The notes below the pieces were generated by a model, which searched no databases, had not been told where the DNA came from, and worked only from the letters and a program-made list of their open reading frames with translations. DNA of 64,000 nucleotides from an archaeon (GTDB taxonomy: Archaea > Nanobdellota > Nanobdellia > Woesearchaeales > GW2011-AR9), in the NCBI GenBank assembly GCA_018697095.1, contig JABHSG010000001.1, positions 186,169 through 250,168 on the forward strand, given 5' to 3'. Positions 44,663 to 54,114 of the stretch are shown piece by piece. Position 1 is the stretch's first letter, and the number at the start of each line of letters is the position of its first letter. A program made the position numbers and the translations under genes.

Positions 44663-45021
44663 TATTGTTCACCTCCTTGAGTTGCTTCTGACTCTGTTGC
44701 TTCAACGTCAATAACTTCTGTTGCTTCAGGTCCTTCCACATTACTAGTTTCATATTCCATTCTTGCTTGTTCACGAATAACTACTCGCATACCACGGCTA
44801 CTTAAAACTCCACCATATGGACGTTCAGGTCTACGTGCACTTTTAGATAACTTACCTAATTTTGCTGGTCTTTCTCTTGGGACACCACTAAGTTTTGTTC
44901 CAAAAATAGCACATTTAGATGCACTTGGTTTTCGTTCACGATAGTGAATAGTTGTTTTTCCTCCAGGGGTTTTTACAAAAACTTTTCTGTATCTCCCTGA
45001 TTTATGTTTTCCTGCTGGCAT
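44662..45021 (-). CDS. rpl34e: large ribosomal subunit protein eL34, zinc ligands lost
   Basis: 119 residues. The core is clear: KHKSGRYRKVFVKTPGG, SGVPRERPAKLGKLSKS and RRPERPYGG. The usual zinc ribbon reads CAIC...CSKC; here it is CAIF and SSRG, so three of four ligands are gone. The C-terminus is acidic (about 90-119). Overlaps rpl14e by one base. A TATA box at 45176-45186 predicts its own promoter. Confidence 0.9.
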   Translation of the reverse strand: MPAGKHKSGRYRKVFVKTPGGKTTIHYRERKPSASKCAIFGTKLSGVPRERPAKLGKLSKSARRPERPYGGVLSSRGMRVVIREQARMEYETSNVEGPEATEVIDVEATESEATQGGEQ

Positions 45022-45141
45022 ATTTATTCATCTCCATATTTACTATTATGATTTTTTACTTATCATAAACCCAAAAGAACTAAGAATCAACATTAAGACT
45101 AATATTTCAAATCTCTAAGCTGCCCAAGTTACCTTCTGGCC

Positions 45142-45186
45142 TATCCTATAAGGATAATAACAAAACCACTATTTTCTTTATAAATG
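45142..45186 (-). promoter_or_regulatory. promoter and leader hairpin of rpl34e
   Basis: A minus-strand TATA-like ACATTTATAAAG lies at 45176-45186. The six-base hairpin TATCCT-ATA-AGGATA (45142-45156) falls at the predicted transcription start. The rest of 45022-45272 holds no recognisable gene; the leader would be about 130 bases. Confidence 0.4.
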
Positions 45187-45272
45187 TTCTTGCATAAGAA
45201 GCAACATCTTAAAAAATCTTTTTATGGAGATTAGAGTAAAAAAACTAAAAAAGAAAAAATAACAAGAAGAAT

Positions 45273-46079
45273 CTAATGCAAATCAAAGATTCTACGCAAA
45301 CTCAAACTAAATATAAGTGATAGCACAATGTAAATTGCAAGCCAACCAGGTTGCCATCCAAAAATTGCAAAACTTCCAAGTGGACGTAATTTCTCATATC
45401 CAATACTTATTTGTTCAATGTCTGAATTACTAAAAACTGCAATTTGTTCTGAATAATCTAAATCTGTTGTAATTAAAACATCTTTAGACTCTCGAATCTC
45501 TGCTTCGCCGCCAGCATCAAGAACTACATCAAAATCATAAAGTCCCTCAGCTGCTGCGCGTAATCGCCAAGTAGCCATTCCTTCAGAATCAATCTCTTGA
45601 CTAGCTTCACTATTAGCAAACGCTAATCCTTCACTGCCAATATCACCTGATTCAATCAAGTCTAGTACAGTGGTCCCACTAATCCCTTCAGCAAACTGAG
45701 CACTCACTACAAAACTTTCACCTGGATAAATTGGTTCAAACGCAATAGCGCCACTCATCCATCCAAAAATAAGTAAAATTGGAAGCATAGTAATTAAAGT
45801 TGGTTTCATAGAGTGTTTCATATACTCCATGTTTTTACTCATAGCTTCTTTTTGCACCTTCATCATCTGTTCAGGGTGCTCACGTAATTCTTTCATTCGC
45901 TTTTGAAAATCTTTTTGTTCCTGTTTTAGAATTTTCATCTTAGCTTGATCAGTAAATTTCCAATAAGCGCCAGTTACAATAATAGTGATAATTAATGCAA
46001 TTACTACTATCCCAACTAAGGGACTCCAATTTAGAAGTGGAGAAAAGATCGGGTCAAATATCGGGTCAAGTAGAGCCAT
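45273..46079 (-). CDS. membrane insertase-like protein, DUF106/EMC3 (TMCO1) family
   Basis: 268 residues. The family arrangement is visible: a TM helix (about 18-40), a cytoplasmic charged helix rich in Lys/Glu (KILKQEQKDFQKRMKELREH), a TM around 92-115 and a C-terminal TM (about 240-262). The protein is the archaeal relative of YidC/Oxa1 that helps insert membrane proteins and cooperates with SecY, whose gene is 123 bases upstream. The large beta-type insertion between TM2 and TM3 looks longer than usual. Confidence 0.87.
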   Translation of the reverse strand: MALLDPIFDPIFSPLLNWSPLVGIVVIALIITIIVTGAYWKFTDQAKMKILKQEQKDFQKRMKELREHPEQMMKVQKEAMSKNMEYMKHSMKPTLITMLPILLIFGWMSGAIAFEPIYPGESFVVSAQFAEGISGTTVLDLIESGDIGSEGLAFANSEASQEIDSEGMATWRLRAAAEGLYDFDVVLDAGGEAEIRESKDVLITTDLDYSEQIAVFSNSDIEQISIGYEKLRPLGSFAIFGWQPGWLAIYIVLSLIFSLSLRRIFDLH

Positions 46080-46104
46080 ATAACTCTTAGGTCTTCATCT
46101 CTGC

Positions 46105-46116
46105 CTTATAAATATT
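46105..46116 (-). promoter_or_regulatory. TATA box for the DUF106 gene
   Basis: Minus-strand ATATTTATAAGG, about 31 bases from the ATG at 46079, so the insertase gene has its own promoter inside the cluster. Confidence 0.5.
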
Positions 46117-46202
46117 ATGGACTTTCACAATTATAACAAAATCAAAAATACAATCTCTAAAAAATAAGAATCACATCAATAATTAGAATAAAATAAAAAA
46201 AT

Positions 46203-47591
46203 CTACTCCATCATTTTACGAAGAGCTGGGTGCATATCCATCATGTGTTGTTTAGCAATCTCTTCATAGAGTTTGTATACAATCATAACTGCAAGTAAAA
46301 TTCCAGTACCTTGACTTAAAGCTCCAGTTAGGTCTGCAAGCGCAGCAAGTAAACCAATAGATAATCCACCAACAACGGTAAGTGGCCAAATATAACGGCT
46401 AAGTATTCGCTCCAAAACGCGCTGATCACGTCTAAACCCTGGGATTTGTAATCCACTAGCCATAATTTGTTTAGCTTGACTAGCGGCATCCATATTTGCT
46501 GTTTGTACCCAAAAAATTGAAAACACCATTGATCCAATCATCATAATTCCTGAATACACAAATACTTGAATTACATTAGTCCAAGTAAAACTTCCAGTGA
46601 TAATTGCCCGAACAACATCTGGCGCGTAAATCCATGCTACAAGCCCACTTACTGGCGTACTTCCACTAAAAGTACCAAGTATTGGCCAACCTAGGTTTGC
46701 AAACAAAGTTGCAAGTAATTGAATGTTAGCAAGTAACGCAGCTACTAAAATAACTGGAATGTTTGAAGTATAAAAAAAGTTAAGTGGCCATCTCATACTA
46801 TGTCCTCGTACTCTTCCAAAAGATAGCGGAATTTCTACTTTCATAGACTGACCATATACACAAATTGCAAAAACAACTACTGTTGAAACAATTCCTGCAA
46901 GCATCAAAAGTGCAGTTGTGATATCACCATTCCCAAGACTTTGAAATAATGCTGGGATCGCTCCTGCTGCAATATCTGGGTTTGTTGGTGATGGTAAAAA
47001 GTTAAACGCTCGAATAAAAATTTGTTGTGCTACTCCTGCTGCAATAAACAAACTAACTCCAGAACCAAAGCCCCATTTAGAGACAACTTCGTCCATAAAC
47101 ATAATTAAAATACCGCCAATGAATAGCTGTACAATCAAGATTATTTGAAACTGCCAAAATAATGATGTTCCAGCATACGCAGCTGACGGAGCAAGTCCAC
47201 CCATCATAACATAAATAATTGCTTCAAAAAGTGTAAAAGACACTGCTATTACTTTTTGTAATGCTTGAAATTTTACTCTTCCATCAGGAGTAGTAGTATC
47301 TATTCCAATAATTCCAGTTCCTGAAAGAAGTTGTAAAACAATGGATGCTGTTACAATTGGACCAATTCCAAGTGAAATAATAGATCCAAAACTAGCTCCT
47401 AAAATAATTGATAAAAATTCGAATTGTTGAAGTGCATTTTGTCCTAAACCAAATAAAGGAACAAGTCCTAAAACAAAAAATATTACTAGAATTATACCTG
47501 TCCATTTCAACTTCTCTTTAAATGGAAGCCTTTTTTGTGTAGGGCCTTTAACTTCTGGCCACAAATTTGAAACAGTTTCTAAAAATCCCAT
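46203..47591 (-). CDS. secY: protein translocase subunit SecY
   Basis: 462 residues with ten hydrophobic helices. The archaeal SecY signatures are visible: GLGQNALQQFEF region, SVSFTLFEAI and the GSGVSLFIAAGVAQQIF loop, then RVRGHSMRWPLNFFYTSNIPVIL. It forms the translocation channel for Sec-secreted proteins, including the many lipoproteins and surface proteins here. It follows rpl15 by 82 bases and has a possible own promoter. Confidence 0.95.
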   Translation of the reverse strand: MGFLETVSNLWPEVKGPTQKRLPFKEKLKWTGIILVIFFVLGLVPLFGLGQNALQQFEFLSIILGASFGSIISLGIGPIVTASIVLQLLSGTGIIGIDTTTPDGRVKFQALQKVIAVSFTLFEAIIYVMMGGLAPSAAYAGTSLFWQFQIILIVQLFIGGILIMFMDEVVSKWGFGSGVSLFIAAGVAQQIFIRAFNFLPSPTNPDIAAGAIPALFQSLGNGDITTALLMLAGIVSTVVVFAICVYGQSMKVEIPLSFGRVRGHSMRWPLNFFYTSNIPVILVAALLANIQLLATLFANLGWPILGTFSGSTPVSGLVAWIYAPDVVRAIITGSFTWTNVIQVFVYSGIMMIGSMVFSIFWVQTANMDAASQAKQIMASGLQIPGFRRDQRVLERILSRYIWPLTVVGGLSIGLLAALADLTGALSQGTGILLAVMIVYKLYEEIAKQHMMDMHPALRKMME

Positions 47592-47631
47592 AATACATTA
47601 CCTTGCGAGTCTTGTGTTTATTAAGCTTACT

Positions 47632-47643
47632 GTATAAATAAAA
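47632..47643 (-). promoter_or_regulatory. possible internal promoter of secY
   Basis: Minus-strand CTTTTATTTATAC, about 45 bases before the secY ATG in the 82-base gap after rpl15. An AAGGTAA ribosome-binding site is closer to the start. Confidence 0.4.
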
Positions 47644-47673
47644 GAATTACTCATAATAAAATAAAAAATACCT

Positions 47674-48213
47674 CTAAGCTGAAGCCTTTTTCTCAGAAAC
47701 ATCACTTGCAGTAGATTCTTCTTTTGATTTAGAAACTTTTACAGTCTTAACAGCAATTAAACTAACGGATCCTCCAGCGGCTTCTACTTTTTCTTGTGCA
47801 CGTTTACTCACTGTTGCACAATTCAAAAATTTAACCTTAGAAACAATTTTTCCAGATCCAAGCAATTTTCCAAATTTAAGAGCTTTCAAATCAACACTGA
47901 AAACTCCTCCTTCTGATTTTGCTTTCCCAGCTAAAACTAAATTTTCAAGTTTCTCCTGGTCAAAATATGACATATTAACTCCAACTAAATTACTTCCTAA
48001 AACAGAGTTGTGGTGTGAAGTGAATCCACGTTTTCCCCCTCTAGCTCCAAGTACGTTACCAATTCCTGCTTTTTTCTGACCAGCACGTTTACCTGATCCT
48101 GCATTCCCTCGGCCACCACGGCTACCAGCGCCACGACGTTTTTTACGATGTCCAGCCCCATGATAATGTGATCCTCGATATTTAGTAACTTTTTTTGTTT
48201 TTCGAACTACCAT
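47674..48213 (-). CDS. rpl15: large ribosomal subunit protein uL15
   Basis: 179 residues. The N-terminus RKTKKVTKYRGSHYHGAGHRK and Gly/Arg-rich RGAGSRGGRGNAGSGKR are typical. The C-terminus has a Lys/Ser/Glu tail. Cluster position between rpl30 and secY matches the universal order. Confidence 0.94.
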   Translation of the reverse strand: MVVRKTKKVTKYRGSHYHGAGHRKKRRGAGSRGGRGNAGSGKRAGQKKAGIGNVLGARGGKRGFTSHHNSVLGSNLVGVNMSYFDQEKLENLVLAGKAKSEGGVFSVDLKALKFGKLLGSGKIVSKVKFLNCATVSKRAQEKVEAAGGSVSLIAVKTVKVSKSKEESTASDVSEKKASA

Positions 48214-48259
48214 TTTTTTTTCTACCTAATAATTATTATTTAATTAACAAACTATATAC

Positions 48260-48766
48260 CTAAATCATCCTTTTAACTAAATCAGCCATAGCTTCAGCAC
48301 GATTTCCAAGAGCTCCACCTGAAATAAATGGCCGTTTAACTCCTGCTCTACCAAATCCTTTTCTTGGTGGGTTTAAACGAAGTACTTTTTTGTATTTTTT
48401 ACCGTTAACTTCTACAAAATTATATTTGTATTTCCCTTTTGAATCAGTTTCTCGCCCGTGATATTCTTCTCCGCGCGCCTCAACAAGAGTATTATAATCT
48501 GAATCACTAAGTGGACCCCATGTAACATAATCTTTTGCCTTACGAAGCATTCCTTGAATTGAAGCATTCATTTCAACTACAACACATTGATTTACTCGAC
48601 GAAGTCCTAAGTTCCAGATAGTTTGTTTGATTTCTCCTCGAACTTTTACAAGTCCTCGAACTAATACAATAGCTACCTTACCTGAGACTAAAGCTGAAGC
48701 TTTTTCAGCAGCTTTAGGTTCTACTACTTTTGCACTTTGTTCTGTTTGTTCTTTTGCTTCTGCCAT
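48260..48766 (-). CDS. rpl30: large ribosomal subunit protein uL30
   Basis: 168 residues. The core starts at VAIVLVRGLVKVRGEIK; the ~30 residues before it are a Lys/Ala/Glu extension. The archaeal uL30 long form (ending near RKGFGRAGVKRPF) is present. Confidence 0.93.
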   Translation of the reverse strand: MAEAKEQTEQSAKVVEPKAAEKASALVSGKVAIVLVRGLVKVRGEIKQTIWNLGLRRVNQCVVVEMNASIQGMLRKAKDYVTWGPLSDSDYNTLVEARGEEYHGRETDSKGKYKYNFVEVNGKKYKKVLRLNPPRKGFGRAGVKRPFISGGALGNRAEAMADLVKRMI

Positions 48767-48797
48767 TTATTATGCCCTTTTATCATTTATCTTAATA

Positions 48798-49628
48798 TTA
48801 TTGAGATGCTTTAACTTCTTCAGCAGGAATCGCTACTGATTCATCAATTATTTTTTTATTACTAGCAATTGCTCCTTCAACAACACCTAATGCTTGAACA
48901 TGTCTTTCTTGTACTTTCATTGCACTAAGATTTCGAAGTGCATCCATACAAGCCTGAACAAGATTAACTTTTGTTTTAGTCTGACCTTTTGTTTTACTCC
49001 ATACATCTTTAATGCCTGCAGCTTCTAAAATTTTTGCACATTCTTTTTCAACACAAAGACCTGTCCCTTTAGGTGCAGGAAATAATGTTAATTCACTAGA
49101 TCCACATTTTCCTGTAACTGCAAAAGGGATTGAATTAGCATCAGCTTCTCCTTCCCAACTTCCACAACCACGTCGAACTTTAATTAAGTTCAATTTAGCT
49201 GCTTTACTTGCCTTATCACGTGCTGGAACTGTTTCTCCGCTTTTTCCAAATGCAATACCTACATAACCATTCTTGTTTCCAACAACAGCGCAGGTTGTAA
49301 ATTTGATTGTATTTCCTTCTTTGGTCTTCTTTTGAGTTTGACGAAAAATCCTACGTTTTCCACCACCAAACTTACCTTTAGCCTGACCAATTAAAAGTAA
49401 TTCACTATATAAGTCACTTACAAGCATATCAACTATTTCAGCTTCCATAATTCTATGGCCTGCTTCATAAATTTGATCAAGGCTTGTTATTTCACCGGCT
49501 TTAACTTTAACACCAAGTTCAGTTCCTGGTTTCCAAGCTTCAAGAAGTTCCTCACGAGTAGGTCTATTAGAACGCTGCCTTGGTCTTCTTGTTTGTCTTG
49601 GTTTTCTTGATCGTTGTTGTTCTACCAT
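48798..49628 (-). CDS. rps5: small ribosomal subunit protein uS5
   Basis: 276 residues, slightly long for archaeal uS5 because of basic N-terminal and short C-terminal additions. Central double-stranded RNA-binding fold: RRIFRQTQKKTKEGN and KNGYVGIAFGKSGETVPARDKA. Confidence 0.95.
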   Translation of the reverse strand: MVEQQRSRKPRQTRRPRQRSNRPTREELLEAWKPGTELGVKVKAGEITSLDQIYEAGHRIMEAEIVDMLVSDLYSELLLIGQAKGKFGGGKRRIFRQTQKKTKEGNTIKFTTCAVVGNKNGYVGIAFGKSGETVPARDKASKAAKLNLIKVRRGCGSWEGEADANSIPFAVTGKCGSSELTLFPAPKGTGLCVEKECAKILEAAGIKDVWSKTKGQTKTKVNLVQACMDALRNLSAMKVQERHVQALGVVEGAIASNKKIIDESVAIPAEEVKASQ

Positions 49629-49658
49629 TGTTAATTATAATCTCCTTACCTTTTCCAA

Positions 49659-50246
49659 TTATCCACTAATTGCTTTTTTCACACTTTCAAAAGCTTCAAC
49701 CATTTTTGTAGGGTCAGCACCTTGTGAAAGTATTCCACTATAACGTTTTGCAAAAAGTTCTTTACTATCAGCTTGCAATTTAACTGCAAAATCTACCAAA
49801 ACTTTTCCTGAAATTTTTTCTTCTTTTGGAAAAATTTCTGCGCTTCCATGTTTTATTGAAAGTCCGCCATCAAGCGCCCCTTTAAGTAAAGCATAAAGTT
49901 TTCCACCTTTTCTTGGTGTAGCAAATCCAGTATCTAAAATTAATTCAGAACCAACTCCTGCAGACTTTGCATTTTTTGCAAGAAGCAGACCCACTAAATA
50001 AGCTGCGCTATAATTTTTAAGTGAATATTTCCAACCAAGTTTACGAAGTGCACTTGAATGTGCTTGAGCAATAACCTTGTCTCCTTTTGGTTCAAAAACA
50101 ATTATCTGAGAACTTACACTACTGTTACTCATTCGAACAGTCAAACGAGCTTTAGAACTAAGAAGAAGGTGTAACCTTTTCTTATAATCTGTTCTTCCTT
50201 CTCTTTTTCTACGATATGGGATGTTTCTTGCTTTGTGATCTGCCAT
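49659..50246 (-). CDS. rpl18: large ribosomal subunit protein uL18
   Basis: 195 residues from the ATG at 50246, supported by AGGAAA seven bases upstream; a frame upstream adds MHKKEIK. Core: RRKREGRTDYKKRLHLLLS and the later AYLVGLLLAKNAK. Confidence 0.93.
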   Translation of the reverse strand: MADHKARNIPYRRKREGRTDYKKRLHLLLSSKARLTVRMSNSSVSSQIIVFEPKGDKVIAQAHSSALRKLGWKYSLKNYSAAYLVGLLLAKNAKSAGVGSELILDTGFATPRKGGKLYALLKGALDGGLSIKHGSAEIFPKEEKISGKVLVDFAVKLQADSKELFAKRYSGILSQGADPTKMVEAFESVKKAISG

Positions 50247-50322
50247 TTTTATTTCCTTTTTGTGCAAAGTAACTTTAAATTTCTAAGCATCCTTTATTTT
50301 AAATTATTTTTTCTCAATATTC

Positions 50323-50796
50323 TTAAGCTGCAGCTTTTGTTTTTTCTGTTTCACGAGCAGCTGTAAGTTTATTTTCTTCAATATACAATTTCATGTGACG
50401 TTTATTACGAAAATATCCACCTTTACTTTTTTGGTAAAGTTTTCTATAATTAGTAGCGTTTAAAACTTCTTTTTCTCGAAGTAGTTTTAAAAATTTTCGT
50501 AAAGTTCTAATTTTTCGCATCCAAGTTTCTTTCCTAGACACGATACTTGTTGAAGATCCTTTTTTAGATCCTCTTCCTTTTTGTCTACCTTTTCTTTTCT
50601 GCGCCTGGTTTTTACGTGCACCAGCTCTTGAATGTGCGGAAGTTTTTCGGACACTGATTTTCCCAATAGCAATTAATCCACGAAGATCACTTCGAGTAAT
50701 AGCTTCTTTAATTTCACTAAGTGCACTCTCATCAAAAACTACCTTCTTAGGTGATATTTTCAAAATCCGTGCTGCTAGTCTTTTTCTTGGGTTCAT
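50323..50796 (-). CDS. rpl19e: large ribosomal subunit protein eL19
   Basis: 157 residues from the ATG at 50796. Core: RKRLAARILKISPKKVVFD, followed by the basic GRQKGRGSKKGS segment and RKETWMRKIRTLRKFLKLLR. GAGG lies about 10 bases before the ATG. Confidence 0.93.
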   Translation of the reverse strand: MNPRKRLAARILKISPKKVVFDESALSEIKEAITRSDLRGLIAIGKISVRKTSAHSRAGARKNQAQKRKGRQKGRGSKKGSSTSIVSRKETWMRKIRTLRKFLKLLREKEVLNATNYRKLYQKSKGGYFRNKRHMKLYIEENKLTAARETEKTKAAA

Positions 50797-50820
50797 TTTT
50801 TTCAATCCTCAGTAAAAATA

Positions 50821-51405
50821 TTAATTTGTTGATTTAGCCTCAGCAGATTTAGCATCTTTTTCTTCAGTTTTTTCTGCTTTTTCTTTAGACTCTTTTGCCT
50901 TAACTGCTTCTTTAGCTTTAGTTTCGTGGTTTTTTGCTCTACTTACTCTGCCTTTACTTCGCTTAGAGACAGCTTCACTACATTTTTTAACATAAGCTTC
51001 TGCATTTTTCATATTAACTAACATAAATTTTCCACTAGCCGCAATCCCAGCTAATTTCATTTTTTTACGCATTCCAACTTTTCCGCCAAAAATAATTGCA
51101 ACTTTTGAAGCGTCAAGTCCTTCAAAATCTTTTTCATTATTCACAACAATTGGGACTTTCCCATCAAGTACAAGGCCTCGAACTGCTTTTGCACTCCCAT
51201 ATCCTGGGTGAGGCATACCTGGCCTACCCTTGTGGCATTCCCTAACTGGAGAATGTTTTCCACGCGGTCTTCGCCAACGAGCTTTAATACTAGCTTTAAA
51301 TTTGGATTCTTTTTCAACAAAATTCAAACCACGTTTTTGTGCCTTCCTTTGAGCTAAAAGACGCGTTACGTCCTTAGCACTAACTTCTGATTTTTGGATT
51401 GCCAT
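50821..51405 (-). CDS. rpl32e: large ribosomal subunit protein eL32 with charged tail
   Basis: 194 residues. Core: KARWRRPRGKHSPVRECHKG and PHPGYGSAKAVRGL, then GMRKKMKLAGIA. The last ~50 residues are a Lys/Glu/Ala tail. One base separates its ATG from the stop of rpl6. Confidence 0.92.
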   Translation of the reverse strand: MAIQKSEVSAKDVTRLLAQRKAQKRGLNFVEKESKFKASIKARWRRPRGKHSPVRECHKGRPGMPHPGYGSAKAVRGLVLDGKVPIVVNNEKDFEGLDASKVAIIFGGKVGMRKKMKLAGIAASGKFMLVNMKNAEAYVKKCSEAVSKRSKGRVSRAKNHETKAKEAVKAKESKEKAEKTEEKDAKSAEAKSTN

Positions 51406-51406
51406 T

Positions 51407-51952
51407 TTAACTTAAATCTCTCCCTGGTTTTTTCACAATATAAATTCCGTCTTGAAAAATACGTCTATCTTTGTTAGTAATTCTACAAAGCTGCTCTATT
51501 CTACCTGTAACAAGACCTACTTTTTCACGACTAACACCAGTAACTTTTACTTCAGTGCCACTTACTTTTACACTAACACCCTCTACAAAAGAGCATTCAC
51601 GTGGATGTTTTTCACCTAAAAAGTTTTTAACTACAAGTTTGTTCCCACTTACAGAAACATTCATTGGAAAATGCCCACTACAAATTTTAAGTTTATATTC
51701 AAAAGGAGTTCGAACACCTCGAAGCATATTTTTAACATGTGCTAAAAAAGTACTTAAAATACGTTTTTCTCGCTTACTGGCGTTAGAACAACTAAGAGTA
51801 ACTTTCCCACCATCTGCAACAATACCTACACCAGGATAAGAATATTCTCTTGAATCTTCTCCTTTTGGGCCTTTAACTGTAACAAGAGTATCTGCTACAT
51901 TTACAGTTACCCCTTCAGGTATTACCATTTCAGATTTAATTTCTGCTTTCAT
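51407..51952 (-). CDS. rpl6: large ribosomal subunit protein uL6
   Basis: 181 residues from the ATG at 51952, with a GTGAT just upstream. Core: VTVKGPKGEDSREYSYP, the second domain start KLVVKNFLGEKHPRECSF, and the end RRIFQDGIYIVKKP. Confidence 0.94.
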   Translation of the reverse strand: MKAEIKSEMVIPEGVTVNVADTLVTVKGPKGEDSREYSYPGVGIVADGGKVTLSCSNASKREKRILSTFLAHVKNMLRGVRTPFEYKLKICSGHFPMNVSVSGNKLVVKNFLGEKHPRECSFVEGVSVKVSGTEVKVTGVSREKVGLVTGRIEQLCRITNKDRRIFQDGIYIVKKPGRDLS

Positions 51953-51986
51953 AATAATCACGTTTTCATCTATAATTTTTATCTAA

Positions 51987-52379
51987 TTAATAGCAGTATG
52001 CTAAAAGCTTCCCACCAATTTTTTTCTCTTTAGCACTATAATGAGTCATAACACCTTGAGAGGTTGATACTACAATCATTCCAAAATCTCTTGCAGGCAA
52101 ATAACGCTTTTCCCATTTAGTAAAATCGTGTGCGCCTGTTGAAAATCTTGGTTTAATAACATTACATTTATTCACATTTCCAAGTAAATTAATTTTAAGG
52201 GTAACTTTTCCAGCACCATTCTCGTTTTCTTGGAAGGTTCCAACATATCCATGTTCATTCATCAAAGTCAAAACTGTCCTAATCATATTAGAAACGTGCG
52301 CAATAACTACTTCACGCTTTCCAACCTTCTCTGCATTATGAATTTTGGTCAATGCTGCTGCAAGTGGATCATTTAACAT
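51987..52379 (-). CDS. rps8: small ribosomal subunit protein uS8
   Basis: 130 residues, the archaeal length. Core: LNDPLAAALTKIHNAEK at the start and the end MIVVSTSQGVMTHYSAKEKK. Confidence 0.95.
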   Translation of the reverse strand: MLNDPLAAALTKIHNAEKVGKREVVIAHVSNMIRTVLTLMNEHGYVGTFQENENGAGKVTLKINLLGNVNKCNVIKPRFSTGAHDFTKWEKRYLPARDFGMIVVSTSQGVMTHYSAKEKKIGGKLLAYCY

Positions 52380-52426
52380 TTTTTTTCCTCATATTTTCTT
52401 ATCGTAATTTTATAATTTTTTAATTT

Positions 52427-52657
52427 TTATCGTAATTTTCTAAAGCCAAGTTCTTTTGCAACTTCTCTAAATGCATGCCTACAAATATCAAGACCATACT
52501 TTCGAATAAGTCCACGACTTGTCCCAGTAATTTTACACTTAAATCGTGCTCTGCCACAGGTCCGATCTTTTGGTTTATTATGCTTTTGATATTTTTTCCA
52601 CTTCACTGGTTTATGTTTCAGTTGTGTGTGCATTTTATTCCAATTGCTTGCTGTCAT
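52427..52657 (-). CDS. rps14: small ribosomal subunit protein uS14, zinc site degenerate
   Basis: 76 residues. The end [20 protein letters not shown] is diagnostic. The zinc knuckles normally read C-x2-C and C-x2-C; here they are CKIT (41-44) and CRHA (59-62), so two ligands are lost and zinc binding is unlikely. The N-terminus is extended by Lys/His-rich residues. Confidence 0.9.
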   Translation of the reverse strand: MTASNWNKMHTQLKHKPVKWKKYQKHNKPKDRTCGRARFKCKITGTSRGLIRKYGLDICRHAFREVAKELGFRKLR

Positions 52658-52741
52658 TTTTATTTCCTTTTGGTGCTAGAAATTCTTGATTTCTAAGCAT
52701 CTCTGATAATGATTTTTTTAATTCATCTCTTTTTCTAAATT

Positions 52742-53320
52742 CTATTCAACTTTAACTCCTAAAACTTCCCTAACAAAAGCAATTGCGTCATCGCGATTAA
52801 CTTTATGAGCCTTACCAATTTTACGAGCATTCAATTTACGCCGAGCAACCCTAAAACCTGCTCTTTCTAAAGTCACAGCAACTTCAAATCCCATTACTTT
52901 TAATTCAGGATCATATTCCATTCCTGGAACATCAATATATTCTGCAACCCCAAAAGAAAAATTCCCTTGCGCGTCAAATGATTTTAAAGGTAATAAGTTC
53001 TCTCTAGCCACAAGTAATTTTTTAAGAAGCTCAAGGGCCCCCTTACTTGAACGAACTGTTGATTTAACCCCAATTGCAAGACCAGGCCTAAGACCAAATC
53101 CAGGGATTCTTTTTGTAGTTTTAGTTTGAATTGGCTTGACAGTTTTACAAAGAGTACCTAAAAGTTTCTCTCCTTTTTTGAGCATACCTTCATTTTTACC
53201 TGCACCAATATTCATGGTAATCTTTGAAACAATAATGCTTCTCATTGGATTAATAGCTTTAGCTGCTGAACCCTCCTTAGATCCCGCTACTTCTTGCCCT
53301 GCCTGTTTTGTTTCTGCCAT
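52742..53320 (-). CDS. rpl5: large ribosomal subunit protein uL5
   Basis: 192 residues from the ATG at 53320. Core: NPMRSIIVSKITMNIGAGKNE, the loop TKTTKRIPGFGLRPGLAIGVK, and the C-terminus VAVTLERAGFRVARRK. It contacts 5S rRNA. Confidence 0.94.
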   Translation of the reverse strand: MAETKQAGQEVAGSKEGSAAKAINPMRSIIVSKITMNIGAGKNEGMLKKGEKLLGTLCKTVKPIQTKTTKRIPGFGLRPGLAIGVKSTVRSSKGALELLKKLLVARENLLPLKSFDAQGNFSFGVAEYIDVPGMEYDPELKVMGFEVAVTLERAGFRVARRKLNARKIGKAHKVNRDDAIAFVREVLGVKVE

Positions 53321-53368
53321 TTTTATTTTCAATTTTTTATAATTTTAATTTTGTAATTTTCTTATGAC

Positions 53369-54049
53369 CTAATTATTCCAACCTTTTGGAACTACAAACA
53401 AATATTGTGTTGCAGTCTCAATTGTTTTTTTCTCGTCAGTAACATACCTTGCCAAATCTCCTTGAGCAGATTCAAATGTTCCAACTGAACCAGTGTGTTT
53501 TCCTCGCATTAGTAAAACACGTGCTCCTTCTTTTAATGGCATTACTTCCAAAATATTTTTACAATCTGCTGAGAGGACAACGCTATCCCCTGGTTTAACT
53601 GCCTTTGCATACAAAATATTTCTTCCATTATGAAGATGAACTTGAATTTTTCCACCTTTAATCACGCTTTTACCAACTACCCTTGCAACACTTTGGTGAG
53701 TACTAAGTTCACCAGCTACTTTACGAACAGATAATTTCCCATTCTTAGCAAGAACAATTTCAAAATTTTCATTGCTCGCCACAATGCTAATTACATCAAA
53801 AAGACCAACCATATCTCGACGGTCCCGTCTTCTTTTTCCATTAACATTAACTACAGTATTATTAAGTAATTTTTGTGCTTCACGAAGTGTGCTACAAACA
53901 CCAATTTTATCTCGAAGAGCAAGACCTAAAGCAAATCCAAATTCAAAACTATGAGCTCCTGCGTGAGGGCGCACTACGAACTTGTTAGCTTTCCTATCAA
54001 TCTTCCATGTTCGTGGCGTTGCGATTCTTTTTAAGTGATCTTTAGTCAT
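53369..54049 (-). CDS. rps4e: small ribosomal subunit protein eS4
   Basis: 226 residues. Core: DHLKRIATPRTWKIDRKANKF start, S4 RNA-binding region KLLNNTVVNVNGKRRRDRR and the KOW-like VLLMRGKHTGSVGTFES near the end. Confidence 0.94.
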   Translation of the reverse strand: MTKDHLKRIATPRTWKIDRKANKFVVRPHAGAHSFEFGFALGLALRDKIGVCSTLREAQKLLNNTVVNVNGKRRRDRRDMVGLFDVISIVASNENFEIVLAKNGKLSVRKVAGELSTHQSVARVVGKSVIKGGKIQVHLHNGRNILYAKAVKPGDSVVLSADCKNILEVMPLKEGARVLLMRGKHTGSVGTFESAQGDLARYVTDEKKTIETATQYLFVVPKGWNN

Positions 54050-54114
54050 TTTATTTTCCTTTTGGTGCTAGAAATTCTTGATTTCTAAGCATCTCTAATA
54101 GTATCTGTATCTTT

